A stretch of 64,000 nt of DNA from contig UEHQ01000002.1 in the NCBI GenBank assembly GCA_900489925.1, positions 356,207 through 420,206 on the forward strand, in the 5' to 3' direction. Below the pieces are notes generated by a model. That model saw only the letters and a program-made list of their open reading frames with translations, was not told the DNA's origin and did no database searches. Below, in pieces: positions 38,275 through 46,989 of the stretch (position 1 is its first letter; each line of letters opens with the position of its first letter). Made by a program: the position numbers and the translations under genes. The DNA is from Hyphomicrobiales bacterium. Lineage in GTDB: Bacteria > Pseudomonadota > Alphaproteobacteria > Rhizobiales > Rhizobiaceae.

Positions 38275-39441
38275 ATGGAAGAAACCTTAGCGGTCCGCAA
38301 ACTGGACCGGCTCGGCGTGGTTCTCGTTGTTGTTGGCGTCATTGCGACGGCGCTTCTGCCCTTCATATACGTCAAGGCAAACCGGATTGCGGCCGGCAAG
38401 GCGATGCTGCTACCGCAGCTCCTCAATCAACCATCCGTCATCATCCTGACCCTGCTGCTTCTTGCAACGGCGTTTGCGGCTCTCTTCCTGCAAAATGCAT
38501 ACATCCGGCTTGCTATCGCAACGCTGTGCCTTGCCGCCTTGCTTGCGGCGATGGGCTTCGCCGCCACTGCGTTTACGCCACCCGGCAGCAACGCAGCGCG
38601 CATGACGCCCGGCGGCGGCTTCTGGGTGCTTTTCGCCGTGATCGGCCTGATCGTTTCGGACGCTCTGGTGAAGATCAAGCTCACGCCATGGATGCGGATC
38701 GTGGCGCTGGCGGCCTATACCGCCCTGCTGTGGCTCTTCCTCTCATCCGGCCTGCTCGACAGCCTTTCGATCATGAAGGAGTTTGCGACGCGATCCGATC
38801 AGTTCTGGACGGAGGCCCTGTCGCATCTGCTCCTGGCGCTCGGTTCGCTTGCCATCGCGATCGTCATCGGGCTTCCGCTTGGCATCTTCTGCTTCTGGGT
38901 CCCGAAGCTCCGCGCCGCTGTGCTGCAAGGCTTGAGCCTGATCCAGACGATCCCAAGCCTTGCGCTCTTCGGCATCCTGATGCTGCCGCTCGGCTACCTC
39001 GCAACGCATGTGCCCGCCGCAGCCTCGATCGGTATCCGCGGTATCGGCGCGGCGCCCGCGCTGATCGCCCTGGTGCTCTACTCGCTGCTTCCGATCGTCG
39101 CCAATACGGTCGTCGGCCTGCAAGGCGTCGATCCGTCGGTGCGCGATGCCGCGGCCGGTATGGGCCTGACGCGCCGACAGGTGCTGACACGGATCGACCT
39201 GCCGCTTGCCTTTCCTGTCATCCTGACCGGCATCCGGATCGTGCTCGTCCAGGCAATCGGCCTTGTCACGGTCGCGGCGCTGATCGGCGGCGGCGGCTTC
39301 GGTATCTTCATCTTCCAGGGCCTCGGCCAGACGGCCATGGACCTTGTATTGCTCGGCGCCGTGCCGACAGTCTTCTTCGCCTTTTCCTCGGCCGTCATCC
39401 TCGATGCGGTCATCGACAGCATACGGGGAACCGCCGCATGA
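38275..39441 (+). CDS. Betaine-type ABC permease, long form (YehY-like)
   Basis: Inner-membrane permease of 388 aa. The ABC permease core is C-terminal: LLLALGSLAIAIVIGLPLG, LIQTIPSLALFGILMLPLG and the EAA-like GVDPSVRDAAAGMGLTRRQV. An extra N-terminal ~170 residues contain about five more hydrophobic segments (VVLVVVGVIATALLPFIYV, IILTLLLLATAFAALFL), the long form seen in YehY. AGGGATGG precedes the ATG. Its stop overlaps the ATPase start (ATGA). Confidence 0.88.
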   Translation: MEETLAVRKLDRLGVVLVVVGVIATALLPFIYVKANRIAAGKAMLLPQLLNQPSVIILTLLLLATAFAALFLQNAYIRLAIATLCLAALLAAMGFAATAFTPPGSNAARMTPGGGFWVLFAVIGLIVSDALVKIKLTPWMRIVALAAYTALLWLFLSSGLLDSLSIMKEFATRSDQFWTEALSHLLLALGSLAIAIVIGLPLGIFCFWVPKLRAAVLQGLSLIQTIPSLALFGILMLPLGYLATHVPAAASIGIRGIGAAPALIALVLYSLLPIVANTVVGLQGVDPSVRDAAAGMGLTRRQVLTRIDLPLAFPVILTGIRIVLVQAIGLVTVAALIGGGGFGIFIFQGLGQTAMDLVLLGAVPTVFFAFSSAVILDAVIDSIRGTAA

Positions 39442-40382
39442 GCATGATCGAGATCCGCAACGTCACCAAGCGCTACGGCGAGGCAACCGTCGTCAACAAC
39501 GTCTCGATGAGCGTCGAGAAGGGTTCGATCACCGTCATCGTCGGCACCTCCGGTTCAGGCAAATCCACGCTGATGCGCATGATCAACAGGCTGGTGCCGA
39601 TCACCGAGGGCCAGATTTTCGTCAACGGTCAGAACGTCATGGACGTCCCGGTGACGGAACTGCGGCGCAAGATCGGCTATGCCATCCAGGGCCACGGTCT
39701 TTTTCCACACCGCACCGTGGCGCAGAACATCGCAACCGTGCCGCAGCTTCTCGGCTGGGATACGACAAAGATCAACAACCGTGTCACCGAACTGCTGGGC
39801 CTGTTCAACCTCGACCCCGCGACCTTCGCCGACAAATACCCGCATCAGCTCTCCGGCGGCCAGCAGCAGCGTGTCGGCGTAGCACGCGCGCTGGCGGCGG
39901 AACCGGAACTGCTCTTGATGGACGAACCATTCGGCGCGCTCGATCCCGTCATTCGCGGCAAGGCGCAGGATGATCTTCTGGCCATCCAGAAACAGTTCGG
40001 CACCACCGTCATTCTCGTGACCCACGACATGGACGAAGCGTTCCATCTCGGCAACCAGATTGCGGTGATGAGCGCGGGCAAGCTCCTGCAATGTTCGACG
40101 CCGGAGAAAATCCTCACCGAGCCGGCCGATCCCTTCGTGCAGCAGCTGACCGGCACCTCGGATCGGGCGCTGAAACTGATGTCGCTGCTATCGCTGAAGG
40201 ACAGCATGGAACCGGCGAAGAGCGGCCTGCCCTATGCGCTCCAGCAATCGCTCAGCCTGCGCGATGCGCTGGCGGAAATGATCTGGCAGGGCGTGGACGA
40301 GGCCGCCGTCCAGAACACGGAGAAGACGCCGGTCGGTTCAATCTCGATGGCGCGGCTGCTGGAACTGGGCCGCAAGGCATGA
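39438..40382 (+). CDS. Betaine-type ABC ATP-binding protein (YehX/OpuCA-like)
   Basis: ATPase of 314 aa. Walker A VGTSGSGKST, Q-loop IGYAIQGHGLFPHRTV, signature [14 protein letters not shown], Walker B LLLMDEPFGALDP, switch His in VTHDMDEAFHL. The IGYAIQ sequence is typical of the OpuCA/YehX subgroup. There are no CBS domains in the C-terminal ~70 residues. The ATG overlaps the upstream permease stop by 4 bases, and its own stop overlaps the next start by 4 bases, so translation is coupled across the operon. A much longer open frame runs upstream but is only the permease in another frame. Confidence 0.93.
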   Translation: MSMIEIRNVTKRYGEATVVNNVSMSVEKGSITVIVGTSGSGKSTLMRMINRLVPITEGQIFVNGQNVMDVPVTELRRKIGYAIQGHGLFPHRTVAQNIATVPQLLGWDTTKINNRVTELLGLFNLDPATFADKYPHQLSGGQQQRVGVARALAAEPELLLMDEPFGALDPVIRGKAQDDLLAIQKQFGTTVILVTHDMDEAFHLGNQIAVMSAGKLLQCSTPEKILTEPADPFVQQLTGTSDRALKLMSLLSLKDSMEPAKSGLPYALQQSLSLRDALAEMIWQGVDEAAVQNTEKTPVGSISMARLLELGRKA

Positions 40383-41128
40383 AGCTGATCGTCGCCAATC
40401 TCTTTCGCGTGACGGCGCTTGTGGTGCTCTTGATCCTGCTCTTCAGGACGGAGTGGCTTTCATTCCTGCTCGTGCCGCTCACCAGCAACAACGCGCCCGC
40501 GGTCTACGCGCAGAACAGCCTGCCGGCACTTGCCGCAGCGCATCTCTATCTCGTCGCGATCTCCATCGCAGGCAGCGCCGTGCTCGCCATTCTCGGCGGC
40601 ATCTTCGTGACCAGGAAAAGCGGCGAGGACTTCCTGCCGCTATCGCGCGCGATCGCCAATGCCGGCCAGACCTTTCCGCCCGTCGCGGTCCTCGCGCTTG
40701 CCGTTCCCGCCACGGGCTTCGGCGCCGCGCCGACGCTGATTGCTCTGTTTCTTTACGGCCTGTTGCCAATCTTCGAGAATACGGTTTCAGGCCTGCGGCA
40801 GGTTTCCCCATCGGTGCTCGATGCCGCCGATGGCATGGGGATGAACGCGACGCAGCGGCTGTTTCGCGTCGAGCTGCCGTTGGCATTACCTCTGATTCTG
40901 GAGGGGCTGAAGGTCGCAACGGTCATCAACATCGGGACGGCGACGATCGGCTCGACCGTTGCGGCCAAAGGTCTCGGCGAGGTGATCATCGCCGGACTGA
41001 TTTCCGACAATACCGCCTTCATCCTACAGGGCGGCCTGATCGTCGGCCTGATGGCGGTGCTGATCTATGACGCGATGGGGCTGATCGAAAGCACGATTAC
41101 GCGAAGAATGGGCTTGCGCGCGGCGTGA
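40379..41128 (+). CDS. Betaine-type ABC permease, short form (YehW-like)
   Basis: Second inner-membrane permease, 249 aa, with about six transmembrane segments. Core motifs: FPPVAVLALAVPATGFG, LLPIFENTVSGLRQV and SVLDAADGMGMNATQRLF, which forms the EAA loop that meets the ATPase. GTATIGSTVAAKGLGEVII follows. The ATG overlaps the ATPase stop (ATGA). It pairs with the long permease to make a heterodimeric channel. Confidence 0.9.
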   Translation: MKLIVANLFRVTALVVLLILLFRTEWLSFLLVPLTSNNAPAVYAQNSLPALAAAHLYLVAISIAGSAVLAILGGIFVTRKSGEDFLPLSRAIANAGQTFPPVAVLALAVPATGFGAAPTLIALFLYGLLPIFENTVSGLRQVSPSVLDAADGMGMNATQRLFRVELPLALPLILEGLKVATVINIGTATIGSTVAAKGLGEVIIAGLISDNTAFILQGGLIVGLMAVLIYDAMGLIESTITRRMGLRAA

Positions 41129-41175
41129 GCCTGCGGCTACCAAGGCTGCCGTGATATCGGCAATGGGAGGCAACC

Positions 41176-41571
41176 TTGGCCAAGATGATCCACTCCATGA
41201 TCCGCGTTCTCGACGAGGCGCGTTCGGTCGAGTTCTACGGCAAGGTTTTCGGTCTGGAGATCGCCGACCGCATCGACTTCGACACCTTCACGCTGATCTA
41301 TCTCAGCAACCGCGAGACCGGGTTCGAGCTGGAGCTGACGGTCAACAAAGGCCGGGTCGAGCCCTACGTCCTTGGGGACGGCTATGGCCACCTGGCGGTA
41401 TCGGTCGAGGAAGTCGCCGTCGAGCATCAGCGGCTGACCGAGGCCGGCCTCAATCCAGGCAAGCTGGTCGAACTCAATCGCGACGGCAAATTGCTCGCGC
41501 TGTTCTTCTTCATCACCGATCCTGATGGTTACAAGATCGAAGTCCTTCAGCGCCACGGCCGCTACCTCTAA
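41176..41571 (+). CDS. Glyoxalase I-type VOC protein
   Basis: A 131-aa vicinal-oxygen-chelate protein that resembles lactoylglutathione lyase. Expected metal ligands appear in order: His in KMIHSMIRV, Glu in NRETGFELEL, His in GYGHLAVSV and Glu in YKIEVLQ. LDEARSVEFYGKVFGLEI is typical of GloA. The start is TTG at 41176: GGGAGG lies five bases before it, while the next ATG is too far from that site. It is 47 bases after the permease gene and 12 bases before the beta-mannosidase gene, so partial cotranscription is likely. Confidence 0.88.
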   Translation: MAKMIHSMIRVLDEARSVEFYGKVFGLEIADRIDFDTFTLIYLSNRETGFELELTVNKGRVEPYVLGDGYGHLAVSVEEVAVEHQRLTEAGLNPGKLVELNRDGKLLALFFFITDPDGYKIEVLQRHGRYL

Positions 41572-41583
41572 AGAGCTTACACG

Positions 41584-44034
41584 ATGATCGAAAAGACTGA
41601 ACTGAACAGCGGCTGGACCCTTATCTGTAACGTTGCAGGAAGGCCGGATCTTCCTTCCAGCATTGCTGCGGCGGTTCCCGGCTGTGTGCACCTCGACCTT
41701 CTCGCACACCACCTGATCCCCGACCCCTACATCGACGTCAACGAGATCACCAACGACTGGGTCGGGCGTGAAGACTGGACCTATCGCTGTAGTTTCGAAG
41801 CGTCGCCCGATTCCGACCGGATACAGGAACTGGTTTTCGACGGGCTCGATACCATCGCCACCATCTCGCTCAACGGCGAGGAGATCGGTCGCACATACAA
41901 CATGCACAGGACCTATCGGTTCGACGTGTCGAACCGGCTGAAGGCCGGCGCGAACGAGCTCAGCATCACCTTCCGCTCGGCCTATGCCTATGGTGCCGAG
42001 ATGGAGGAGCACTACGGTTACCGGCCCAACAATTACCCCGGCCCCGGAAATCTGATGCGCAAGATGGCGTGCAACTTCGGCTGGGACTGGGGCCCTACGC
42101 TGGTAACCGCGGGCATCTGGAAACCGGTGCGGCTGGAAAGCTGGGCGCGAACTAGGCTGGCGGAAACGCGTGTTTCTGCCACGCTTGCCGGCGGCGATGG
42201 TGTGGTTACCGTTCACGCAAAGATTACGCGGCAGAATGCGACTGCCGGATGCCGGATCACGGCCGGTATCGCCGGGATCAGCCAAACCATCGAAATCGCA
42301 GGGACGGACGAGATCGGTTTCGAGCTACGCGTCCCCTCGCCGCAAATCTGGTGGCCGCACCATCTCGGCGCGCAACCGCTCTACCCGCTGGATATCGAGC
42401 TGCGGGATGCAGTAAGCAACGACTTACTTGATCGCTATTCGAAAGAGATCGGCTTTCGCTCGGTCCGCCTCGACACCGCCCCGGATGAGCACGGCTCCGC
42501 CTTCACTTTCGTCATCAACGATGTGCCGCTGTTCCTCTGCGGCGCCAACTGGATTCCCGATGACTGCTTCCCCTCTCGGGTGACCGCGGAACGCTATGTG
42601 TCCCGCATCGAGGAGGCAAAGGCTGCCAATATCAACCTGCTGCGCGTCTGGGGCGGCGGGATCTTCGAACGTGACGAATTCTACGAAGAGTGCGATCGCG
42701 CCGGCATGCTGGTCTGGCAGGACTTCCTGTTTGCCTGCGCGGCCTATCCCGAAGAGGAGCCGTTGCGCGGCGAGGTCGAGGCGGAGGTACGCGACAACGT
42801 CGTGCGGCTGATGCCGCATCCGTCGCTCATCGTCTGGAACGGCAACAACGAGAACATCTGGGGCTTCGACGAGTGGGGCTGGCGACCGATCATCAAGGAT
42901 GGCGAGAGCTGGGGTCTCGGCTATTACCTCGATCTGCTGCCGAAACTCTGCGCGGAACTCGACCCGGCGCGCCCCTACTATCCCGGAAGCCCCTATTCCG
43001 GGACCATGGAGATCGCGCCCAATGCCGATGAGCATGGGTGCAAACACATCTGGGATGTGTGGAACGACGTCGGCTACGAGGTCTACCGCAACTATATCCC
43101 GCGCTTCTGCTCGGAATTCGGCTGGCAGGCGCCGCCGAACTGGGCAACGCTCGAGGAGAGCGTGCACGATGCGCCGCTGACACCTGTTTCGAACGGCGTG
43201 TTCCACCACCAGAAGGCCACGCAGGGCAACGACAAGCTGATCCGTGGGCTGGGCGGACATCTGCCCGAACCAACGACCATGGACGACTGGCATTTCACCA
43301 CGCAGCTCAACCAAGCGCGGGCGATCCGCCTTGCCATCGAGCACATGCGCTCGCATCGGGCGGTGTGCAAGGGTGCGATCGTCTGGCAGTTCAACGATTG
43401 CTGGCCGGTGACATCCTGGGCGGCGCTCGATTCCGCCGGTCGGCGAAAGCCGCTGTGGTATGCGATGCAACAGGCATTCGACCCACGGCTCCTGACGATC
43501 CAGCCACGCGACAACGGCCTTTCTGCCGTAGCGGTGAACGAACGGACGCTGTTCTGGCGTGCCAAGATCAGTGGCCAGCGGCTGAAACTCGATGGCACGG
43601 TCCTTGCGGAATTCGAGTTCTGGCGGCTTCTCTGCGACCGCTTCGAGGCAAAGGCGTTTCCGCTTCCCGGCGATATCGCCACGCCGGACAACAGCCGCGG
43701 CGAGGTTGTCGTGGTGCAGATGCTCGACCGGCGCGCGTTCCACTACTTCGTCGAAGATATCGATCTCAAGCTGCCGAAGCCCGAGTTTACGGTTTCCGTG
43801 ACCAAAACTGACGAGGGTTACGATATCGCGGTGACGGCAGTGTCCTTCCTGAAGGACCTTTGCCTGATGGTGGACCGTATCGATGCTGATGCCGTCGTGG
43901 ATTCGATGCTGGTCACGTTGCTGCCGGGCGAAAGCCATGTGTTCCGGGTCACTGCGGCAAGGAGCCTCTCGGCCGCGGACATCACGCCTGGAACCACACT
44001 GCGGTGTGCCAACGACCTCGTCACGAAAGGCTGA
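41584..44034 (+). CDS. Beta-mannosidase (glycoside hydrolase family 2)
   Basis: Cytosolic exo-enzyme of 816 aa without a signal peptide, releasing mannose from short beta-mannosides. N-terminal jelly-roll domain (WTYRCSFE), immunoglobulin-like middle part, then the TIM barrel. The acid/base Glu is residue 423 in WNGNNENIWG and the nucleophile Glu is 511 in FCSEFGWQAPP; both match the GH2 mannosidase pattern. LLRVWGGGIFE and WQFNDCWPV are further family motifs. The C-terminal domain is beta-rich. Freed mannose could enter central metabolism with the pgi/frk/frc genes of the same region. Confidence 0.92.
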   Translation: MIEKTELNSGWTLICNVAGRPDLPSSIAAAVPGCVHLDLLAHHLIPDPYIDVNEITNDWVGREDWTYRCSFEASPDSDRIQELVFDGLDTIATISLNGEEIGRTYNMHRTYRFDVSNRLKAGANELSITFRSAYAYGAEMEEHYGYRPNNYPGPGNLMRKMACNFGWDWGPTLVTAGIWKPVRLESWARTRLAETRVSATLAGGDGVVTVHAKITRQNATAGCRITAGIAGISQTIEIAGTDEIGFELRVPSPQIWWPHHLGAQPLYPLDIELRDAVSNDLLDRYSKEIGFRSVRLDTAPDEHGSAFTFVINDVPLFLCGANWIPDDCFPSRVTAERYVSRIEEAKAANINLLRVWGGGIFERDEFYEECDRAGMLVWQDFLFACAAYPEEEPLRGEVEAEVRDNVVRLMPHPSLIVWNGNNENIWGFDEWGWRPIIKDGESWGLGYYLDLLPKLCAELDPARPYYPGSPYSGTMEIAPNADEHGCKHIWDVWNDVGYEVYRNYIPRFCSEFGWQAPPNWATLEESVHDAPLTPVSNGVFHHQKATQGNDKLIRGLGGHLPEPTTMDDWHFTTQLNQARAIRLAIEHMRSHRAVCKGAIVWQFNDCWPVTSWAALDSAGRRKPLWYAMQQAFDPRLLTIQPRDNGLSAVAVNERTLFWRAKISGQRLKLDGTVLAEFEFWRLLCDRFEAKAFPLPGDIATPDNSRGEVVVVQMLDRRAFHYFVEDIDLKLPKPEFTVSVTKTDEGYDIAVTAVSFLKDLCLMVDRIDADAVVDSMLVTLLPGESHVFRVTAARSLSAADITPGTTLRCANDLVTKG

Positions 44035-44058
44035 GGGCAAGTCCTTCCTCTGAAGCCC

Positions 44059-44084
44059 GATTGACCCCAAAAATGGGTCGATCG
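44059..44084 (+). terminator. Hairpin after the beta-mannosidase gene
   Basis: GATTGACCC and GGGTCGATC pair around CAAAAAT-like loop bases, 25 bases after the stop codon. There is no T-run, so termination is uncertain. Confidence 0.35.
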
Positions 44085-44161
44085 GGGGGCGATCCTGTTG
44101 CTGATGGCTTAAGACTGAAGCTGCTACTGGGGCCTGATATAAATGCTCCAGAGGACCGCAA

Positions 44162-44383
44162 ATGAGAATGACTCTACTCGCCGCTGCCTGCGCGCTTTGC
44201 GTGGCTGCTCCCGTCTCCAGTGCCTTTGCCTGGGGATGCATTGCCATCTCCGACAGCGGCAGCGCCTATGGCTATAGCTATGATTTCGACCGGAGAGGCG
44301 ATGCGGAAGATCGCGCACTGAACGAGTGCACCGCACGCACAGACGAGATTTGCGAAATACAGGACTGCGACGAGGACAAGTAA
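44162..44383 (+). CDS. Small secreted protein (73 aa)
   Basis: Signal peptide MTLLAAACALCVAAPVSSAFA, then a ~50-residue mature part beginning WGCIAISDSGSAYGYSYDFD. Six of its residues are Cys, spaced to allow two or three disulfides (GCIAI, NECTARTDEICEIQDC). The layout resembles a short DUF4189-like domain, but I am not certain of the family. Probably periplasmic or exported. GAGGA lies before the ATG, and a strong terminator follows, so it is a separate transcription unit. Confidence 0.75.
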   Translation: MRMTLLAAACALCVAAPVSSAFAWGCIAISDSGSAYGYSYDFDRRGDAEDRALNECTARTDEICEIQDCDEDK

Positions 44384-44412
44384 TCCCCGGCCCGGACAGC
44401 TGTTGAATCAAG

Positions 44413-44439
44413 AAACCTCCGGCTTCCGCCGGAGGTTTT
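44413..44439. terminator. Bidirectional intrinsic terminator
   Basis: AAACCTCCGGC (44413-44423) pairs with GCCGGAGGTTT (44428-44438) around TTCC. T follows on the plus strand, and the A-rich 5' arm gives T's on the minus strand. It lies between the secreted-protein gene and the convergent PRC-barrel gene. Confidence 0.85.
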
Positions 44440-44506
44440 AGTGGCTAAGGCTTCACGGTGGCCCGCCGAGACGGGCGGCCTATCCGCTTTCGCCTCGCGA
44501 ACGACG

Positions 44507-44899
44507 TTACATCCAGTAGGGCGGCACGCCATAGTAGTCGTAGACCCGGCGGCCATTGTCGTTGTACCAGCTGTCATCATCGTCCGAATAGCTCGGCGCA
44601 CCTTCGATCTGTTCCTTCGTCAGATCGATCCGATATCCATCCAGCTGCGTGTCGTAGGTGAGTTTTTCCCACGGCAGCGGATAGTGATCGTGGCCAATTC
44701 CCATGAAGCCGCCGAAGCTCAGCACCGCATAGGCCACACGGCCATCCTGCTTGCCGAGAATGAGGCGCTCGATCGACCCGATGTGCTTGCCGTCGGCACC
44801 ATAAACGCGGGTGCCTTCGACGCGGTCGCTGGCAATCAGCGTCGGCGTATCCTTGACGTTCGGGTCACGGCGGTTCCTGTCAGCGTCCTGATGCAGCAT
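44507..44899 (-). CDS. PRC-barrel domain protein
   Basis: A 130-aa protein whose middle matches a PRC barrel: VEGTRVYGADGKHIGSIERL then GKQDGRVAYAVLSFGGFMGI, with HYPLPWEKLTYD and GYRIDLTKEQI. The domain is a small beta barrel used in photosynthetic reaction centre subunits, RimM and many stress proteins of rhizobia. The acidic C-terminus (SYSDDDDSWYND) is Tyr/Trp-rich. GGAGG precedes the ATG at good spacing. Function is not known; stress-related expression is common for this group. Confidence 0.9.
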   Translation of the reverse strand: MLHQDADRNRRDPNVKDTPTLIASDRVEGTRVYGADGKHIGSIERLILGKQDGRVAYAVLSFGGFMGIGHDHYPLPWEKLTYDTQLDGYRIDLTKEQIEGAPSYSDDDDSWYNDNGRRVYDYYGVPPYWM

Positions 44900-45008
44900 T
44901 GTGCACCTCCTTTTTCGTGTTGCCTCGTCTTTGGTCTGCGCTTTGAAAACGCCCCCCGTTGCTCAAGGTTCCGAATTTCTCGCCTAGAATGCCTACCTCC
45001 CGGAATAT

Positions 45009-45035
45009 TGACGTTTACGTTAAGGTCAGTATAGC
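45009..45035 (+). promoter_or_regulatory. Palindrome on the acyl-CoA ligase promoter
   Basis: TGACGTTTACGTTAAGGTCA (45009-45028 in register) is nearly self-complementary, and TTGACG (45009-45014) with TATAGC sixteen bases further forms a promoter candidate. It shares TTGACGTTT, CGT and the AA-GTCA arm with the palindrome at 19628-19653, and resembles LiuR/MerR-type sites known to control fatty-acid and branched-chain amino-acid catabolism in alphaproteobacteria. Confidence 0.65.
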
Positions 45036-45150
45036 TTCAATCTCGGCTTGAACCGTTCAGGCAATGACATAAGCTGCTGCATTGGAAGATGGAGGATCAT
45101 CCAATCGGATTGCCGGGACACCGGCCGGCAGCGAAAGGGAGAGAGACACG

Positions 45151-46851
45151 ATGAACAGCATTTCCGTCTATCCGGACGGCGCCAAACCCGAAAAGCCTTG
45201 GCTTGCCGCCTATCCCACGATTGTTCCCGCGGAGCTTCCGCCGCTGGAATATGCATCGCTGGCGGAACTGCTGGAAAAATCCTGCTCGCGTTATGCCGAC
45301 CGAATCGCTTTCTCCAGCATGGGCAAGAGGCTGACCTACCGCGAACTGGAGAGCCAGACGCGCAAGGTTGCGGCATGGCTGCAGAACAGCGGCCTTCAGA
45401 AGGGCGACCGCGTTGCGGTGATGATGCCCAATGTGCTGCAGAACCCCGTTGCGGTTTACGGCATTCTGCGCGCCGGCTTGGTCGTCGTGAACGTCAACCC
45501 GCTCTACACGCCGCGCGAACTGGAGCACCAGCTGCGCGATTCCGGCGCCAAGGCGATATTCGTGCTGGAGAACTTTGCGCGCACGGTCGAGCAGGTGCTG
45601 GCAAGGACCGATGTGCGGCACGTGGTCGTAAGCTCACTCGGCGAAATGCTGGGCGCCAAGGGGCTGATCGTCAACCTCCTCGTCCGCAAAGTGAAAAAGC
45701 TCGTCCCTTCCTGGTCGATCCCGCAGCACAAAACGTTCCGGCAGGTGCTCAGCGAGGGCGCCGGCAAGGCCTACAATCCCGCGGGACTGAGCATCAACGA
45801 TGTCGCCTTCCTGCAATATACGGGCGGTACGACCGGCGTCGCCAAAGGCGCTGTCCTCACGCACAAGAACCTGCTTTCCAACAAGCTGCAGCTGGAGCTT
45901 TGGCTGAAATCCGCCTTCGAGAAGCGACAGCGGCCGGAGGTGTTGAACTTTCTCTGCGCGCTGCCGCTCTATCATATCTTCGCGCTCACAGTGAATTCGC
46001 TGATGGGCATGTCGCTTGGGGCGCACAATATCCTGGTTGCCAATCCACGCGACATCCCGGCGCTGGTAAAGGAATTTTCGAAATCGAACGTGCATGTCTT
46101 CCCGGGGCTGAACACACTCTTCAATGCGCTGATGAACAATGCCGATTTCGCCAGGATCGACTTCTCCTCATTGGTGATTTCGCTCGGTGGCGGCATGGCG
46201 GTGCAGCGGCCGGTTGCCGAGCGCTGGCTTAAGGTGACGGGCGCGCATATCACCGAAGGCTATGGGCTATCGGAAACCTCGCCGGTTGCGACCGCCAATC
46301 GTTTCGATTCGGCGGAATTCACCGGCTCCATCGGGTTGCCGATCCCCTCGACCGAACTCGACATCCGTGCCGAGGACGGAACCTCGCTGCCACTCGGCGA
46401 GGTTGGGGAAATCTGCATTCGCGGTCCGCAGGTGATGGCCGGCTACTGGAACAAACCCGAGGAGACGGCCCGCGCGATGACGCCGGACGGCTATTTCCGC
46501 TCCGGCGACATGGGCTTCATGGATGCCCGTGGCTACACCAAGATCGTCGACCGGAAGAAGGACATGATCCTGGTTTCAGGGTTCAACGTCTATCCGAACG
46601 AGATCGAGGAAGTGGCCGCGATGCACCCCGGTATCATGGAGGCAGCAGCAATCGGCGTTGCGGACGGGCACTCAGGCGAAGCGGTGAAGCTGTTCGTGGT
46701 CAGGAAGGATCAGGCGCTGACGGAAGCCGACGTGAAGGCCCATTGCGCCGCGAATCTCACCAACTACAAGCGTCCGCGCTTCGTCGAATTCCGCACCGAA
46801 TTGCCGAAGTCGCCGGTGGGCAAGATCCTGCGGAAGGATCTGCGCGGCTGA
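45151..46851 (+). CDS. Long-chain fatty-acid-CoA ligase (FadD-like)
   Basis: AMP-forming acyl-CoA synthetase, 566 aa, which activates fatty acids for beta-oxidation or lipid synthesis. ATP/AMP motifs: LQYTGGTTGVAKGAVLTHKN (P-loop), GYGLSETSPVAT, YFRSGDMGFMDARGYTKIVD, and the catalytic lysine in KSPVGKILRKDLRG at the C-terminus. MNSISVYPDG starts after AGGGAGAGAG at good spacing. I recall a FadD-type gene next to pgi in S. meliloti. A terminator follows. The substrate chain length is not readable from sequence. Confidence 0.9.
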   Translation: MNSISVYPDGAKPEKPWLAAYPTIVPAELPPLEYASLAELLEKSCSRYADRIAFSSMGKRLTYRELESQTRKVAAWLQNSGLQKGDRVAVMMPNVLQNPVAVYGILRAGLVVVNVNPLYTPRELEHQLRDSGAKAIFVLENFARTVEQVLARTDVRHVVVSSLGEMLGAKGLIVNLLVRKVKKLVPSWSIPQHKTFRQVLSEGAGKAYNPAGLSINDVAFLQYTGGTTGVAKGAVLTHKNLLSNKLQLELWLKSAFEKRQRPEVLNFLCALPLYHIFALTVNSLMGMSLGAHNILVANPRDIPALVKEFSKSNVHVFPGLNTLFNALMNNADFARIDFSSLVISLGGGMAVQRPVAERWLKVTGAHITEGYGLSETSPVATANRFDSAEFTGSIGLPIPSTELDIRAEDGTSLPLGEVGEICIRGPQVMAGYWNKPEETARAMTPDGYFRSGDMGFMDARGYTKIVDRKKDMILVSGFNVYPNEIEEVAAMHPGIMEAAAIGVADGHSGEAVKLFVVRKDQALTEADVKAHCAANLTNYKRPRFVEFRTELPKSPVGKILRKDLRG

Positions 46852-46873
46852 TTTTGACAGTTCCGTGAATTTG

Positions 46874-46904
46874 AAAGCCATCCGCACCGCCGGGTGGCTT
46901 TTTT
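46874..46904 (+). terminator. Intrinsic terminator of the acyl-CoA ligase gene
   Basis: AAAGCCATCC pairs with GGGTGGCTTT around GCACCGCC, followed by six T. It lies about 25 bases after the stop codon. Confidence 0.85.
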
Positions 46905-46989
46905 GCGTTTCGACAGGTCACCGAACTTGATTTGCGCCCTACAAAGCGAATAGTTTCCGCGACCCTCTCGCCCTGCAAAGGAGCCTCCC

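Noticed and set aside
42424..44247. Long frame opposite beta-mannosidase
   Set aside because: No domain, composition typical of an antisense reading in high-GC DNA.
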